NCBI RefSeq assembly: GCF_020497125.1
Contig: NC_059079.1
Span: forward strand, 52,773,114-52,837,113
DNA length: 64,000 nucleotides
DNA from: Mauremys mutica
Taxonomy: Eukaryota; Chordata; Testudines; Geoemydidae
Direction of reading: 5' to 3'
Both the position numbers and the translations under genes were made by a program. Under the pieces are notes generated by a model. It was not told the DNA's origin and did no database searches. It saw only the letters and a program-made list of their open reading frames with translations. Numbering within the stretch: position 1 is the first letter of the stretch; every line of letters begins with the position of its first letter. Of the stretch, positions 37,517 to 48,639 are shown one piece after another.

Positions 37517-38128
37517 TCCCTCCTGGGCCTCCCGGATTCCCTGCAGGTTGTCAGCCCCCTTTCACTGGGGTGCTGACACCAGGGCCCAGCCAGGGATGGC
37601 ACCGGAGGTCTCGGCATAAAACACCCCAGAGAACCCAGGATCCATCAACCCTCCTTACAGCTGCAGTGTCTGGGCAATAGTCCCACAGTCCTTTGCCCTG
37701 CCACTTGTATCGGGGCAGACCATCCATGCCCGCATTCTCCACCACTAATGTAATGGGGAGGCGACTCACCCCTGCGTCGACTCCTGTCGGTCATCCCGGG
37801 AATTAGTTCTTCGACCCAGGAGCACCCTCTGCAGGCTGGTGTCCCCCTTCCCGCTGGGACCCGAGTCCCTCTTGGACCCCGGTGACTCTTTTAGACCGGG
37901 GTGCTGCCCCCTGCAGTGCCCCACAGTCTCACTGGGTCAGCGAACCCTCACCCACTATTCCCATCTCGCCTCAGTCGTAGGCTACTGCCAGTCACCAACA
38001 AGCCCCCGCTCCCTGAGGCAGACTGCAGTATAAGCCACTCATCACAGGCAAGGTTGGGTTTGGACCTGCTGCCTCTTCCTAGCCTTGGGCTGTCCCGTAC
38101 AACCCCAGTACCCGTTTGGCCTTATACT

Positions 38129-38437
38129 AGGCCACAGCCTGGAGAGTTTCCAGGCTAGAGCTCTCCAGCTCCCTTGGCCTTCTCCCAGCCCTGCTCCACT
38201 CCAGGTACCTTCTCTAGCTCCCCAGCAGCCAGGCCCATCTCCCTCTACAGCTAGAGGAGACTGTGTGTCTGCCCCTGGCTTCCCTGGCTTTTATAGAGCC
38301 AGCTGAGTCTGTCTGGGGCGTGGCCACAGCAGTGGCTGCCTCCCAATCAGCTCAGCCTAAGGCTCCCAGCCCCAGCCCTCTCCAAGGGCTGGCTTTTAAC
38401 CCCTTTCAGGCCAGGAGCAGGTGACCATCCTGCTACA
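38129..38437 (-). repeat. 5' LTR of the short gypsy-derived element
   Basis: Clearly homologous to 36716-37023 but with a damaged inner end (AGGCCACAG instead of TGTCACAG) and scattered substitutions, so the insertion is older than those at 50-63 kb. Confidence 0.72.
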
Positions 38438-38461
38438 CAAGACAGACAAAGGGTGGGCAAA

Positions 38462-38500
38462 AGAACTATTATGCCCATTTTACAAATAGGGAACTAAGGC
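38462..38500 (-). repeat. MIR-like repeat, left part
   Basis: CCCATTTTACAAATAGGGAA with CTAAGGC, split by the MITE at 38501. Confidence 0.55.
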
Positions 38501-38791
38501 CTGGTCTACACTGGGGGGAGGGTCGAACTAAGGTACGCAAGTTCAGCTACGTGAATAGCGTAGCTGAACTCGAACTACCTTAGTTTGAACTACTTACCCG
38601 TCCAGACGCTGCAGGATCGAAGTCCGCAGCTGTCCCATCGACTCCGCCACCGCCATTCGCGATGGTGGAGTTCCGGAGTCAACGGGAGCGCGTTCGGAGT
38701 TCGATATATCGCGTCTAGATGAGACGCGATATATCGAACTCCGAGAAGTCGAACGCTAGCCGCCGACCCGGGCAGGTAGTATAGACTTCAC
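38501..38791. mobile_element. Hairpin-rich MITE, copy 1
   Basis: Inserted in a MIR-like repeat with CTAAGGC on each side (38494-38500, 38792-38798). Ends CTGGTCTACACTGG and AGTATAGACTTCACC are weakly inverted. Inside are a perfect 21-bp hairpin (38696-38716 with 38722-38742) around CGATATATCGCG and a second imperfect hairpin near 38524-38591. CpG-rich. Copy 2 lies at 45801-46092 in opposite orientation. Confidence 0.82.
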
Positions 38792-38930
38792 CTAAGGCAC
38801 AGAGAGATTAAATGCTTTGCACAGTATCACACTGGAATTCTGTTGCAGAGACATTAATTTAACCCCGACATCCTGAATCTCAGTTCAGTGCCTTCACCAA
38901 AAGGCCACCCCTCTTCTTTAGTTCTTAGTC
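38792..38930 (-). repeat. MIR-like repeat, right part
   Basis: CTAAGGCACAGAGAGATTAA, TGCTTTGCACAGTATCACAC continues the 38462 piece, dating the MITE as younger. Confidence 0.6.
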
Positions 38931-39399
38931 ACTATTGGAGTCATTCAGTAGATTACATTTCTCCAGGCACATCTTTTAATAAGGCTAAACTAAATAAAAC
39001 AATAGCTTACATATGAAAGTTAGCATACAAATCAGGAAGAGAAAAAACACAGGTAAAAAAGTTGGCAATATTCTGTATCTTCTGCTGTTATTATACTGTT
39101 TTACTAAATTGTTCCTAGCTTTATTCTAATAAAGGTATCATTAGAGAGGGTTTAGCTTTGCCTGGAAACTCTACCTACAGTCAGATCAGCACACATAAAA
39201 TTCTGCAAAGCTCAAAGAGATAAATTTGGCCCATGTGCTCCTATTCTATTAATATAGAGGCTCAGAATAATTTTGCTCTTAAGTAACCAAACTTGATCCT
39301 ATACACACACAGCAAATTCCCAGCCTGAGTGCAAATATATATGCAAGTAGGTGAAGTTCTTACCTAGCTCTGACCAGAATACACACATAAAGAAACACC
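38931..39399. other. No gene seen
   Basis: AT-rich, nothing recognisable. Confidence 0.5.
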
Positions 39400-40471
39400 T
39401 GTCAGAATTTCAGGATTAACTGCATTTTTACTCACTTCCTGGTCTTCCTTGAGGGCACCCACTTAAGGTTTTAGTCTTCCCAGACATCACCTGTGTTCAG
39501 ACCGGAAGTTTAGACTTGCAATTTTTCTGCACTTCACTGCAATATCCCAGAAGATCTGACTGGGGTCCAGCACCTGTGGTTAACTCTTTCTCCAGGAGCT
39601 ATCACAGTGTACACCAGATACCAACTAACTTTCACAAAGCAAAGTGCATTTATTCTTAGAGAAAAAGCATTACTGAGAAAACATATTAAAGAATCTACAC
39701 ACATGCTAAAAGCTTACCAGAGATCACTCCAACCCAACATAGGAGTTTGGCTGGGTTTGCCCCGTTCATGTTACAAGTTCATGTCAGGTTTTAGATCAGG
39801 AACTAGGCTCAAACTGGACAGTTCCACTGTTTCTTTATACAGCTCAGGCCTTTGATCTCCAGCACTTTGTAACCTTTTAATCACTTTCTCCTCAGGGCAT
39901 AACTTCAAAAGGCTAGCTTTTTGCATAACCAAGTTGTGGCATTTGCATTAACCACTCCCCAGAGACTCCCTAGGAAAGCCATTTAACACTTACTGGCCTG
40001 AAAATCCATGCCTCCCTGGCACATTTCAATATAATTGTTTGAACACCTTACAATCCCCAGATCTCACATCTGTCACAACACCCCCTGAGGACATGGCTTG
40101 CCACATACAGTCCAAACTTATCCCTTCCTTGGGTTTGACTTTAATGGTAATGAAAACAAAAACTTCAGACTTAACTTTCTCCCAAGCTTGGCTCTTCCTG
40201 GCGCTTTCCCTGTATGATCTCAACTGCATTAGCTCCTACCTTACTCTGCCACAGAGTGACACTCCAACCCCTTTAATATCTCAGCTCGAGCTAACAACAT
40301 CCACCTGCCAAGATAAGTCAGCATAAATTTATCTGCATTTTTCCACAAGATTTAGCAGCCAAGTTTAGGGAGACTCTGCAAGGGAGCCATGCACTCCTTT
40401 GAAGGCTTTTAGATATGACCCACCCTGAAACAATGTGGAATGCCTCATGGGAATTTTTGCCCATCATAACA
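39400..40471 (-). repeat. LTR-like sequence, minus strand (tentative)
   Basis: TGTCAGAATTTCAGG at the left and CCATCATAACA at the right could be LTR ends; GCAAAGTGCATTTATTCTTA (AATAAA on the minus strand) is an ERV/gypsy R-region style word. No target duplication or partner LTR was found. Confidence 0.35.
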
Positions 40472-40559
40472 TTATATACATGAGTGTGAGGAGACTGTGC
40501 ATGTCTCTCTCATTTTAGTCCTTCATTTGACAGGTTTAACTTAAAGTACTTGGTAAACA

Positions 40560-40680
40560 CAATCTCACAATTTCCCTCTCATTCTCATTTTAAAGATGAA
40601 TAAAAATGATAGAGAAAGAATAAGTGACTTCCTAAGGGCTGCTCTGAAGACAGACAGTCTTGGGTATGAAAAATGACCCT
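40560..40680 (-). repeat. MIR-like remnant, minus strand
   Basis: CATTTTAAAGATGAATAAAA then AATAAGTGACTTCCTAAGG. Weak. Confidence 0.3.
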
Positions 40681-42774
40681 CAAAAGAGTAAGAGACTTTT
40701 TGACAGGGTTAAAGTCTAACATTTCATCCAACTTTTGCGTCTAAAATGTTGTTCAAAGTTGAACCACTGAGTACCAAAATATAAAAGGAAGTTAAATATC
40801 TGAGAAAACAAACTAATCTTTTCAACATGTAGCAGGAAGCTGATATGTGCGAAACCACAAGCATTGCAATAACCATCCTGCGTAAGTAGAAATCTTAATG
40901 GTTTGGTTTGGTTTTTTCCATTTTTTTATTAGTAGAGGGACCCCTCTATTTGGTCATTCTGCACTGTTTTGGTTTTAAATCCAGCAGATGGCAATTGGGG
41001 GTGGGAGGGTGAGGGGGCAGAGCTAGACTAGAGCCCACTGAGTTTATCTGAGAAGGGCATCTATAGCATAGCTAAAAGAGCTCTAGATTAAATAACCTCA
41101 CTTTCAGGAGGTTCTCTTTGTACATATTTCATGGGTTAGGAGTTGTATGTTTAAACATGAGAGAAAAAATCCATGTTATTTTCACTTTGTTTTCTTTTGA
41201 ATATTAAATATAACAAGCTGAGTCATCTTGAATTGTACTGGAATGTTTCATGTTACCATTGGTTGAGGAAAGAGATTGTTCCCTAACTATCAAATAATTT
41301 GGGCAATTTGACTTAGCTGAGATCAGAGCTGTAGCCTGGCATTGATTTGGCATTTTTTGTATCCGCTATTTGGCTGGAACAAAAATATAGCTATTTGCAT
41401 TGAGATTTAAAATGCCCTAATATTTGGCAGATAGCTAAACAAGACTACTGCCTTTCCAAATATTAGATAATGCTTGTAAAGGATAGTTGGATTATTTGAT
41501 GAGATTTAATCAGCCATAATGATTCTTTTCTTGACTTTCTACTCACGCTGGAAAATTTGTCACTATTTAACCAAAGTTACAATGCTAAACAAAGAGTTCA
41601 ACAACATGTGGTTTAAGAAAAATCAGGATAGGAACATTTCAGTTCCCTTCCAGTGAACACACTTGAAATTATGTTTCTGTCCATATGAATGAAGTATGCA
41701 ATATTGTCATAGCTAAGTAGCTCTTAATAAGGGTTTTAACTTAGCTCTTGGGTATTCTAAATGTTTATAGGCTTCTCATTAGGAAGGAAAAAGCAGAAAA
41801 ATGTGTGTGTATAACATTTTGTCACTTCACTTGGTTGGTGGGGACAATTAGCCATGTTACCCAAGGCTCATTGTCCCTTGGGTAATGAATGACAAATAAT
41901 GAATGTAAATAACAGAAAGCCAGCCCTGTGTGAAGCCATAATTTACCATTGAACTATGAGTTCTCCTGAATGGAAAAAACAAAACCTATGCAAAGCACTT
42001 TGTACACGGAAGGAATTATTCATTGGCTGAGGACAATATCTCCTTTGTATTCGTTGTACCATATAGTGTATCCAATATTTTTACCCTCAGTTCGTGCTAT
42101 ATAATACAACATGCTCCCCCTCCCCTTTAGATGCCTATAGAAAGGTAGGGTGTGATGCTAACATTTAACTGATTAATCTATAAAGAGTAGAGATAAGTGG
42201 CACTCCTTAGACCTCAGCAGCGTAACCTAAATGAAATAGCATTTCATAGGTTGATGAATATTCAGCCAAAGGCATTTCTAAATAACTATAGGTACAAGCT
42301 GAAACTGTTTAGATTTGTATGACCATTTATTTTCTTTCAACTAAGAGGCTGAGAGAGATTGAAGAATGAATATACTCTAATGTTCTACTAACATACACAT
42401 TTGGACAAGGGGAAAAATATGAAGACAGAGCTATACCAAGTTAAAGATCGGTTTAGTCATATGGACAAAACCAAGAGATAAGCCAATGGAATACAGGGAT
42501 AAAGAATTAAAATCAGAGGTAAATATTCAGTTTTGCTTGGTTTCAGCTGTGTAACCTCCTATTCATTTTAATGTTTTTTTAGCTAAAACCTGAGACATTT
42601 TAAGTTGGATGCTGTCATCTTGGATATTTTGAAACTGACAATTTTTTTAAAAAAAGTTTTCTGATAAAGCACCCTTTATAAAGTATGTCCTGATATTTTT
42701 TGTAAAAGAAAAATGTCCTGTTTATAAAATTTATCTGATCTCAAGATTTATATCAAGATTTACGAGCTTCAGTA
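40681..42774. other. No gene seen
   Basis: 2.1 kb AT-rich sequence without ORFs over 60 codons. Confidence 0.5.
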
Positions 42775-42880
42775 ACTCACTCAGACATTATAGGCCTACT
42801 AAAGGAGTGGCCTGCAGCATGCAGGAGGTCAGACTAGAGGATCATAATGGTCCATTCTGGCCTTAAAGCCTATGAGACAA
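42775..42880 (+). mobile_element. CR1-type 3' tail
   Basis: GCAGGAGGTCAGACTAGAGG, ATCATAATGGTCCATTCTGG, CCTTAAAGCCTATGAG is a typical CR1 or SINE 3' tail. The head is not recognisable. Confidence 0.6.
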
Positions 42881-43189
42881 CAAACACTGACAAAAAAGTG
42901 TTATCAGCAATAGGGTTCTCTACCAAACTTGCTATGCTCAATCTTTTCCTTAATTCACCTTTCCAATTCTATTCAGATTCTTATACTGTGCCCATCACCA
43001 TGGTATTTCCACACCTTCCTGAGGTGCACTAAGTGACATGACTATCACAAGTCATATGTGGGCCTCTTTTTCTTCACTTCCTCTCCCCAGTGGGAAAGTT
43101 ACATGAGAACAGTTTTTTTGTATTTAAGAAAACAATATTTAACATCTGCTGTGCTGTATGTGGCATTACCTATTAGTCTTGAACTCAGG

Positions 43190-43670
43190 TCCGCAGGAGC
43201 AGCCATATTACAACCTTCCATGTGGTAGATTGCTGACAACTGCTTACCTAGGACCTATGAAGCCTAGCCCCAGTTTGAGGCTCTGACCCTGAGGTCCTAT
43301 TGAAGGAGTCCCCGAGCGGCTGATTGGCCCACTGGCCCCACTTAAGCCAGCAGCAGAAACAGTAAGCTGTCTGAACAAGTTAGCTCCTCCCTGTTTTGGA
43401 TTGTGTGCCTTGCACTTCCTGCTTCCCCAGATTTATTTCCTGTCATCCTGACCCAGCATGACTCCTGGCATCTGATTCATGGTTTTGATCTCCAGTTTGT
43501 CTCCTGCCTCTGACCCCCTGGTATCTTGACCTGGCCTGACTCTGATTTCCAACTCATGGTTGTCATCAACCAGTATCCTGACCCAGCTGACTTCTTGACT
43601 CCTGTCTCATGAGTGTGGACTGTGGCTCTGGCCACTAGATCTGGCTTCCCATGACCCAGCCATCATGTAA
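43190..43670 (+). repeat. LTR-like sequence with CCTGACC repeats (tentative)
   Basis: CTGATTGGCCCACTGGCCCC and a series of TCCTGACCCAGC, CTTGACCTGGCC, TCCTGACCCAGCTGAC phrases resemble LTR U5 regions of reptilian gypsy elements. Ends not resolved. Confidence 0.35.
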
Positions 43671-44084
43671 AAGTATGCTTATTATTATTTCAGGATAAGT
43701 CAAATATGTGCACCTTGAACTTGGGAAGGAAAGTTGCAATGGTTTAGTATTTTTATCATATATGTTATGGTGTAAGAGGTGCCAATCATCCTGTCTACGT
43801 GTTGTACAATGGAGCACTATAACTTCCTGCCTCTAGCCCCTCTTTCTACACGTGTAACAAAAAAAATATTCAGTACTTGTAGAAGAAGATTGATTGAAGA
43901 ACAGGGAAAAGGGGAGGTAAAAGAGAATCTCTAGATCTGCTTCACAGAGCTTTCTTCCAGAAAGCATTCAGATGAAATTCTAGGTCTCTCATTAAGTCTG
44001 ACAGATAAGCATGTGAGCTTAATTGGGAATCTTCAGATGTGCTGTGCATAGGAGATATTAAGGCCAGGCACGTAGCAAGATAGA
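43671..44084. other. No gene seen
   Basis: Nothing recognisable. Confidence 0.5.
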
Positions 44085-44362
44085 AAAATGGATTGGACAT
44101 TTATATGGATAACAAGAAAATCCTGAATTGTTATGATAACAAGAGATATAGGACATCAAACCTCACTCTTCAGGATTTAAGTCAATCTCTGAAGGAGATC
44201 ATGATAAAACCTAATGTGGGAGGCAGATTATCTCACCTCCGCCTACTGTGGGGTTCTTACCCTTCCTCTGAAGCATCCGGTACTGGCTACTATTGAGATG
44301 AGATTCTGGACTAAACAGACCCTGGGTCTGATCCAGTCTGGCAGTTCCTATGTTTCTTTGAG
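44085..44362 (+). mobile_element. CR1 3' end variant
   Basis: CTTCCTCTGAAGCATCCGGT and CTGGGTCTGATCCAGTCTGG, then CAGTTCCTATGTTT, form another CR1 3' terminal variant. The upstream 120 bp appear to belong to the same 3' UTR. Confidence 0.6.
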
Positions 44363-45404
44363 ATCATAGCTAATTATTTCACTTGTAAGCAATTTTCTGA
44401 TAACAATGAAGAGTTATTTATTTGCTTTTCCCCTAAGCTGAAAAGTCTGGAGAAACAAAAATATGTGCCTTCAATAAGCAAACTCATGAGAAAAATCTCA
44501 GCAGTGTCTCTGTTTTTCCTCAAGGCATGCTTTTAGCCTTGTTTGTAAACCAGCTCTTGGTGTACCCATTCCATTACAAAATGAGACATCTTAACAGACC
44601 CATGACAGCATAAAGGAAGTGTTTGCACAAACTCAAAACTATTTGCTTCTTTTTATGACTTCTGGCAACACAGATATTCTGATACGTGATGTCTGCCTCT
44701 GTTTTTTATAATGTCTTTTTGCAAATCTTCTGCCTCGGGTCCTCTTTGTGTTTGCAGTGTTCTCCAGCATTAAAATTCTTGCTTCAACATGAGTTGTTTC
44801 ATCACAGTATTTGCCACAGGGTCTTCACCTCCTTGCTGGAGATTAGTAGCAATCACAGTAGTTCTCTCGTTTGCATGAGCTCCTTCAAGTCCATTTTTAG
44901 AAAAAGGGCCATTTGAAGCACTGTCTCTAGTTCCCCAGTTCTTTGAGGACTGTTCAGCGGTCTCTAATACTAGTGAAGCACATAGTTTGGACTTTTACCT
45001 CTTAACAAAAAGATTTTAAAAAGAAAATCTTTCAGCCACAGCTTCCATTGGAGGTGAAGTGAAACATCAAAGAGAAAATGGAAAAAGTCAGCAAACCATA
45101 ACTTTTGGTTTGTGCAATGTTTCTGGTTTGACAATGAAGCTGAAGGCAGCTAACACAGAGACCTAACTCAGGAGGTTCAAACAAACAGGTCTTTATTTTA
45201 GCTTGGCCAGTGACCACTCTGCATACACCACAATATGATCCAGTTAGTTTCACTTTCTGGTGTGGGCCAGTACTACCAAGTCTCTTGAAGTCCCAGTCCA
45301 CTACAGTTTGCAGCAACTCTTTGGAATATTTTCCTCAGAAAACTTTTCACTCTGACTGCACCCATTTCTTATCAATTCTCACTTTCTAAGGGCCAGATTC
45401 TGTC
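44363..45404. other. No gene seen
   Basis: Frames of 76 and 94 codons lack any family signature. Confidence 0.5.
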
Positions 45405-45640
45405 ACCTTTGGTCACATTAGGCTACATCAACTCTACGAGCTAGGGGTCCAGTTCCCCATCTCACACACACATACTCATGTCAGCTCTCATCAACTTAGT
45501 ATAAACAGCAATATAAATAGCAGCAGTGAAGACACAGCTTAGCTGTGCTGAGTACATACCCGAGCTAGCGTGAGTATGTGTACGTAAGCAGGGGAATCAC
45601 ACCTTTCACTTATGGTGTAAACGTAGCCTTTGTAGCACCT
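45405..45640. repeat. Foldback or MITE-like repeat
   Basis: CATACTCATGTCAGCTC and GAGCTAGCGTGAGTATGTGTAC are loosely inverted; GGTGTAAACGTAGCCTTTG marks the right side. Confidence 0.35.
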
Positions 45641-45800
45641 TACTTAACAAGTAGCCCTAAGAAGTACCTTCTTCCTGAATAGCACCTTACTCCACAAGCT
45701 GTTCCAGAGTTCAAATATCTCTTTCCCAAAGTCCTGGATATAGTTTCTTTAATGTACTGCATAATGTCTTTATGGCCAGATGATCCTACCCTTACTCAGG

Positions 45801-46092
45801 GTATGTCTACACTACCCGCCGGATCGGCAGGTAGCGATCGGTTTATCGGGGATCGATATATCACGTCTCATCTAGACGCGATATATCAATCCCCGAATGC
45901 ACTCCCATCGACTCCGGAACTCCACCAGAGTGAGCGGCGGTAGCGGAGTCGACAGGGGGAGTCACGGCTGTCAATCCTGCGCCGTAAGGACAGGAGGTAA
46001 GTCGAAATAAGATACTTCTACTTCAGCTATGCTATTCACGTAGCTGAAGTTGCGTATCTTACATCGACCCCACCCCCTAGTGTAGACCAGGC
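45801..46092. mobile_element. Hairpin-rich MITE, copy 2
   Basis: Starts GTATGTCTACACTACCC and ends TAGTGTAGACCAGGC, between CTCAGG- and CTCAGA-type flanks. It shares GATATATC-type and GTAGCTGAA-type hairpins and the CGACTCCGGAACTCCACCA block with copy 1, in the opposite orientation. Confidence 0.8.
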
Positions 46093-46454
46093 CTCAGAGT
46101 GAGTTCCCTGAGCGAGGTGACTTGAAAAGTAATGTAGTACTCAGTGGGAGCTCCATGAACGGAGTGTCGTGGGGGAGAAGGCAGAGCCATGGCTACACCT
46201 ATGTCCTGCCCCTACCTGCCCACTCCCCTGGGGAAGCATCCAATATTCAAGCATCCACAAGCTGCAAGGTAGGTAGTCTTCATGCAGCTGCCCAAAGGTA
46301 TAATAATACCCTCCCTCTCTCATACACACACTTACTTCTCTGCACAGTCACAATAGGACTGTGTATAACCTACCCTACCTAATGGCTTCATATTGCATTA
46401 ATTCAGAAAGAGTATGGCACGTGATCATGAAACTAAAGACTTTAGCATGATTAA

Positions 46455-46931
46455 GGCTACAATTTAATCACAGGTATTTTTAGGAAAAGTCATGGACAGG
46501 TTACGAGCAAGAAACAAAAAATCACAGCCCATGACCTGTCTATGACTTATACCATAAATATCCCTGATTGACTCTTAGGTGGGGAGAAGTGCTGTGAGGG
46601 GGAGTCACTGGCAGGGGGGAAGGTCTGGGGGCCCACGTCTGCTCCCACCACTGCCAGGGGGGAGCCCAGGGAGTCTGCTACCACTCTGACCACCACTGGG
46701 GGGAAGCCCCAGGTGGCCAGCGGCTGCTCCAGCCATTACCGAGGAGGGGAAACTGCAGGGCCAGCCGCTGCTCCGACTGCCCCAAGATGGCTGAGCTGTG
46801 GCTGCTCCCGCTGCCCCCAGGACTGCTGCTCAGCAGCCCTGGAGTCTGCCACACCAGCCACTGCGAAAGTCACGAAGGTCGCAGTAAGTCGTGGAATCTG
46901 TGACTTCCACTACCTCCATGACAAACACAGA
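46455..46931. mobile_element. GC-rich MITE-like repeat
   Basis: Left side TAGGAAAAGTCATGGACAGG and right side GGAATCTGTGACTTCCACTA with CCTCCATGACA suggest imperfect inverted ends. The interior is strongly GC-rich (CTGCTCC, GGGGGGAGCC). The 102-aa frame here is a product of composition. Ends are approximate. Confidence 0.5.
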
Positions 46932-48143
46932 GCCTCAAGCATGATACATACACACAAACAGACAGAGTTAAGGTTGCACATACAACTTTTGTATTTTCTG
47001 ATTTTGAGTGTTTTCCCTTAATATTGCATGTATGTGGGGATTTTGTATTTAGTACAGATAAATGTCTTAAGTCCTTCAACTGGAGCTAGATTTATGCACC
47101 AGTCTTCCATCCAAGCTTTGACTTTGAGACTTAAGCATCATAGGAAAATCTTATCCTTCAGCATGATCTGTTTAATATTATTTTTAGAGGATTTGTGGGA
47201 TTCATCTGATGCTTAGATGCAGTTTCAGCCCATGAAACCAAAGGACAAGTCTTAGAAAAGCTTCCTAAACTTGTGTGAAAGATAGAGAATGCAGTAGTTT
47301 TTGCACTGTTATAAATTGATCAGATAGCGTTTACTCTTTTAGAAGAGGAGCATACTGTTCATTCTCTGAAAAATGATTGAGAAAAATGATATATTAATAA
47401 AAGTTAAAAATTCCTCATTCTTTAAACAGAGGTTTTAGGTGAAAGCTGAAGAAGGCATTAAGCTGAAATGTTCTTCTATTCAATATAAACTATTGTACTT
47501 AATTTTATTCAGAGTTATGACAGTGTTTTTTTTAAGTGATGGAAAGTTACAGACTCTGATATTCAGCTAAACAACAGAAGTCTGGAGGAAGTCTGAGAAT
47601 GGATAAAAGAATTCACTCACAATTAAACAGAAGTACTTATAAAGGGATTTGAAGTAATTGAACTTAGAAAGGGAATGTTTGAGTGGCATTCTTTCCGGAT
47701 CAGTGTTCTCACACCTGCCATTTCCTTATAAGCCAAAGTACTTCCACCAAATAATAGCTGATATGTTAGTTATTATTTAAAAATGTGTGCTGCAAGAGAC
47801 ACCACAAAGGTATAGTTAACCTAATGTAAACAATAAACATCTCTTTCTTAAGTAAAATGGCAGAAAGCAAATACACGTCAGACACTTTATACAAAGAGGT
47901 TACAAAACCTTATGACGCATTTTTCACAACAAATGCTGATCAAATGACAACATAGGAAATAAGACACCCAAAAGAGCAACATCTGGAAAATGTGGAGAAG
48001 GCAATGAAATGAGAGAAGTATAAAAGTCCAAACCACAATACCAGAGAATTTCAGAATACTCAGCTCAGTGCTATTTTAGCTGATTGATAGTACAATAATA
48101 TTTAGTTGTAATGCAAACAACATTTATTCTTACAGATGCATTT
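46932..48143. other. No gene seen
   Basis: AT-rich, nothing recognisable before the SINE. Confidence 0.5.
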
Positions 48144-48297
48144 TGGGATAGCTCAGTGGTTTGAGCATTGGTCTGCTAACCCAGGGTTGTGAATTCAATC
48201 CTTGAGGGGGCCATTTGGGGATTGGTCCTGCTTTGAGCAGGGGGTTGGACTAGATGATCTTCTGAAGTCCCTTCCAACCCTAATAATCTATGATTTC
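48144..48297 (+). mobile_element. tRNA-derived SINE with CR1-type tail
   Basis: The 5' part has a pol III A box (TAGCTCAGTGG) and a degenerate B box (GTTGTGAATTCAATCC) in tRNA spacing. The 3' part (TTGGACTAGATGATCT, CCTTCCAACCCTAATAATCT, ATGATTT) matches the 3' end style of CR1 LINEs. This combination is characteristic of the tortoise pol III SINE family. It is not a functional tRNA: the cloverleaf is broken and a long tail follows. Confidence 0.8.
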
Positions 48298-48639
48298 AAA
48301 TAGGAAGAAAATTCCTATTTGATGAAATATTATGATCAAGGCCTTACTATTGTATTTTGAATCAGGGTATTATCCTGACAAGCCAAACCAAAATCCTGGA
48401 GCCAAAATGCTACATTTTTATGCTTGTTTTCTTCCTTCTATAAATTCACTTGTAAAAGGAAAGAAAAAGTCCCACCACTTAATTAAGATAGTTGGTGCTG
48501 GTAGCACTGCCTTTGGTTAAGATTTCCTTACACTTTCCAATATAAGACCCTGTTTTCAGTTGCTTATAACTTTGCTAAACGCTAATCATTTGGGCTGACA
48601 TTTTCCATGCTAGGTGTCTGCCGCAGACAGAATATTTTC
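48298..48639. other. No gene seen
   Basis: It may include upstream parts of the old gypsy copy, but no Gag or LTR signature is readable. Confidence 0.4.

Larger units (their letters stand above)
36716..38437 (-). mobile_element. Short gypsy-derived LTR element with gag remnant only
   Basis: Direct repeats of about 308 bp at 36716-37023 and 38129-38437 (shared CAGCCTGG, GTTTCCAGGC, TCTCCAAGGGCTGGCTTTTA, CCTGCTACA). A long C-run (37024-37037) abuts the left LTR, a polypurine tract on the minus strand, so the element points left. The 1.1-kb interior has Gag-like minus-strand frames and no pol, so it is internally deleted. I saw no convincing target duplication; the left flank is the CR1 fragment. 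Confidence 0.75.

Noticed and set aside
36718..38437. Target-site duplication for the short gypsy element
   Set aside because: The flanking 5-mers GCAGT and CAAGA do not match, so I did not claim one.
48144..48215. tRNA gene
   Set aside because: The A and B boxes are those of a SINE head; the cloverleaf is degenerate and a CR1 tail follows.
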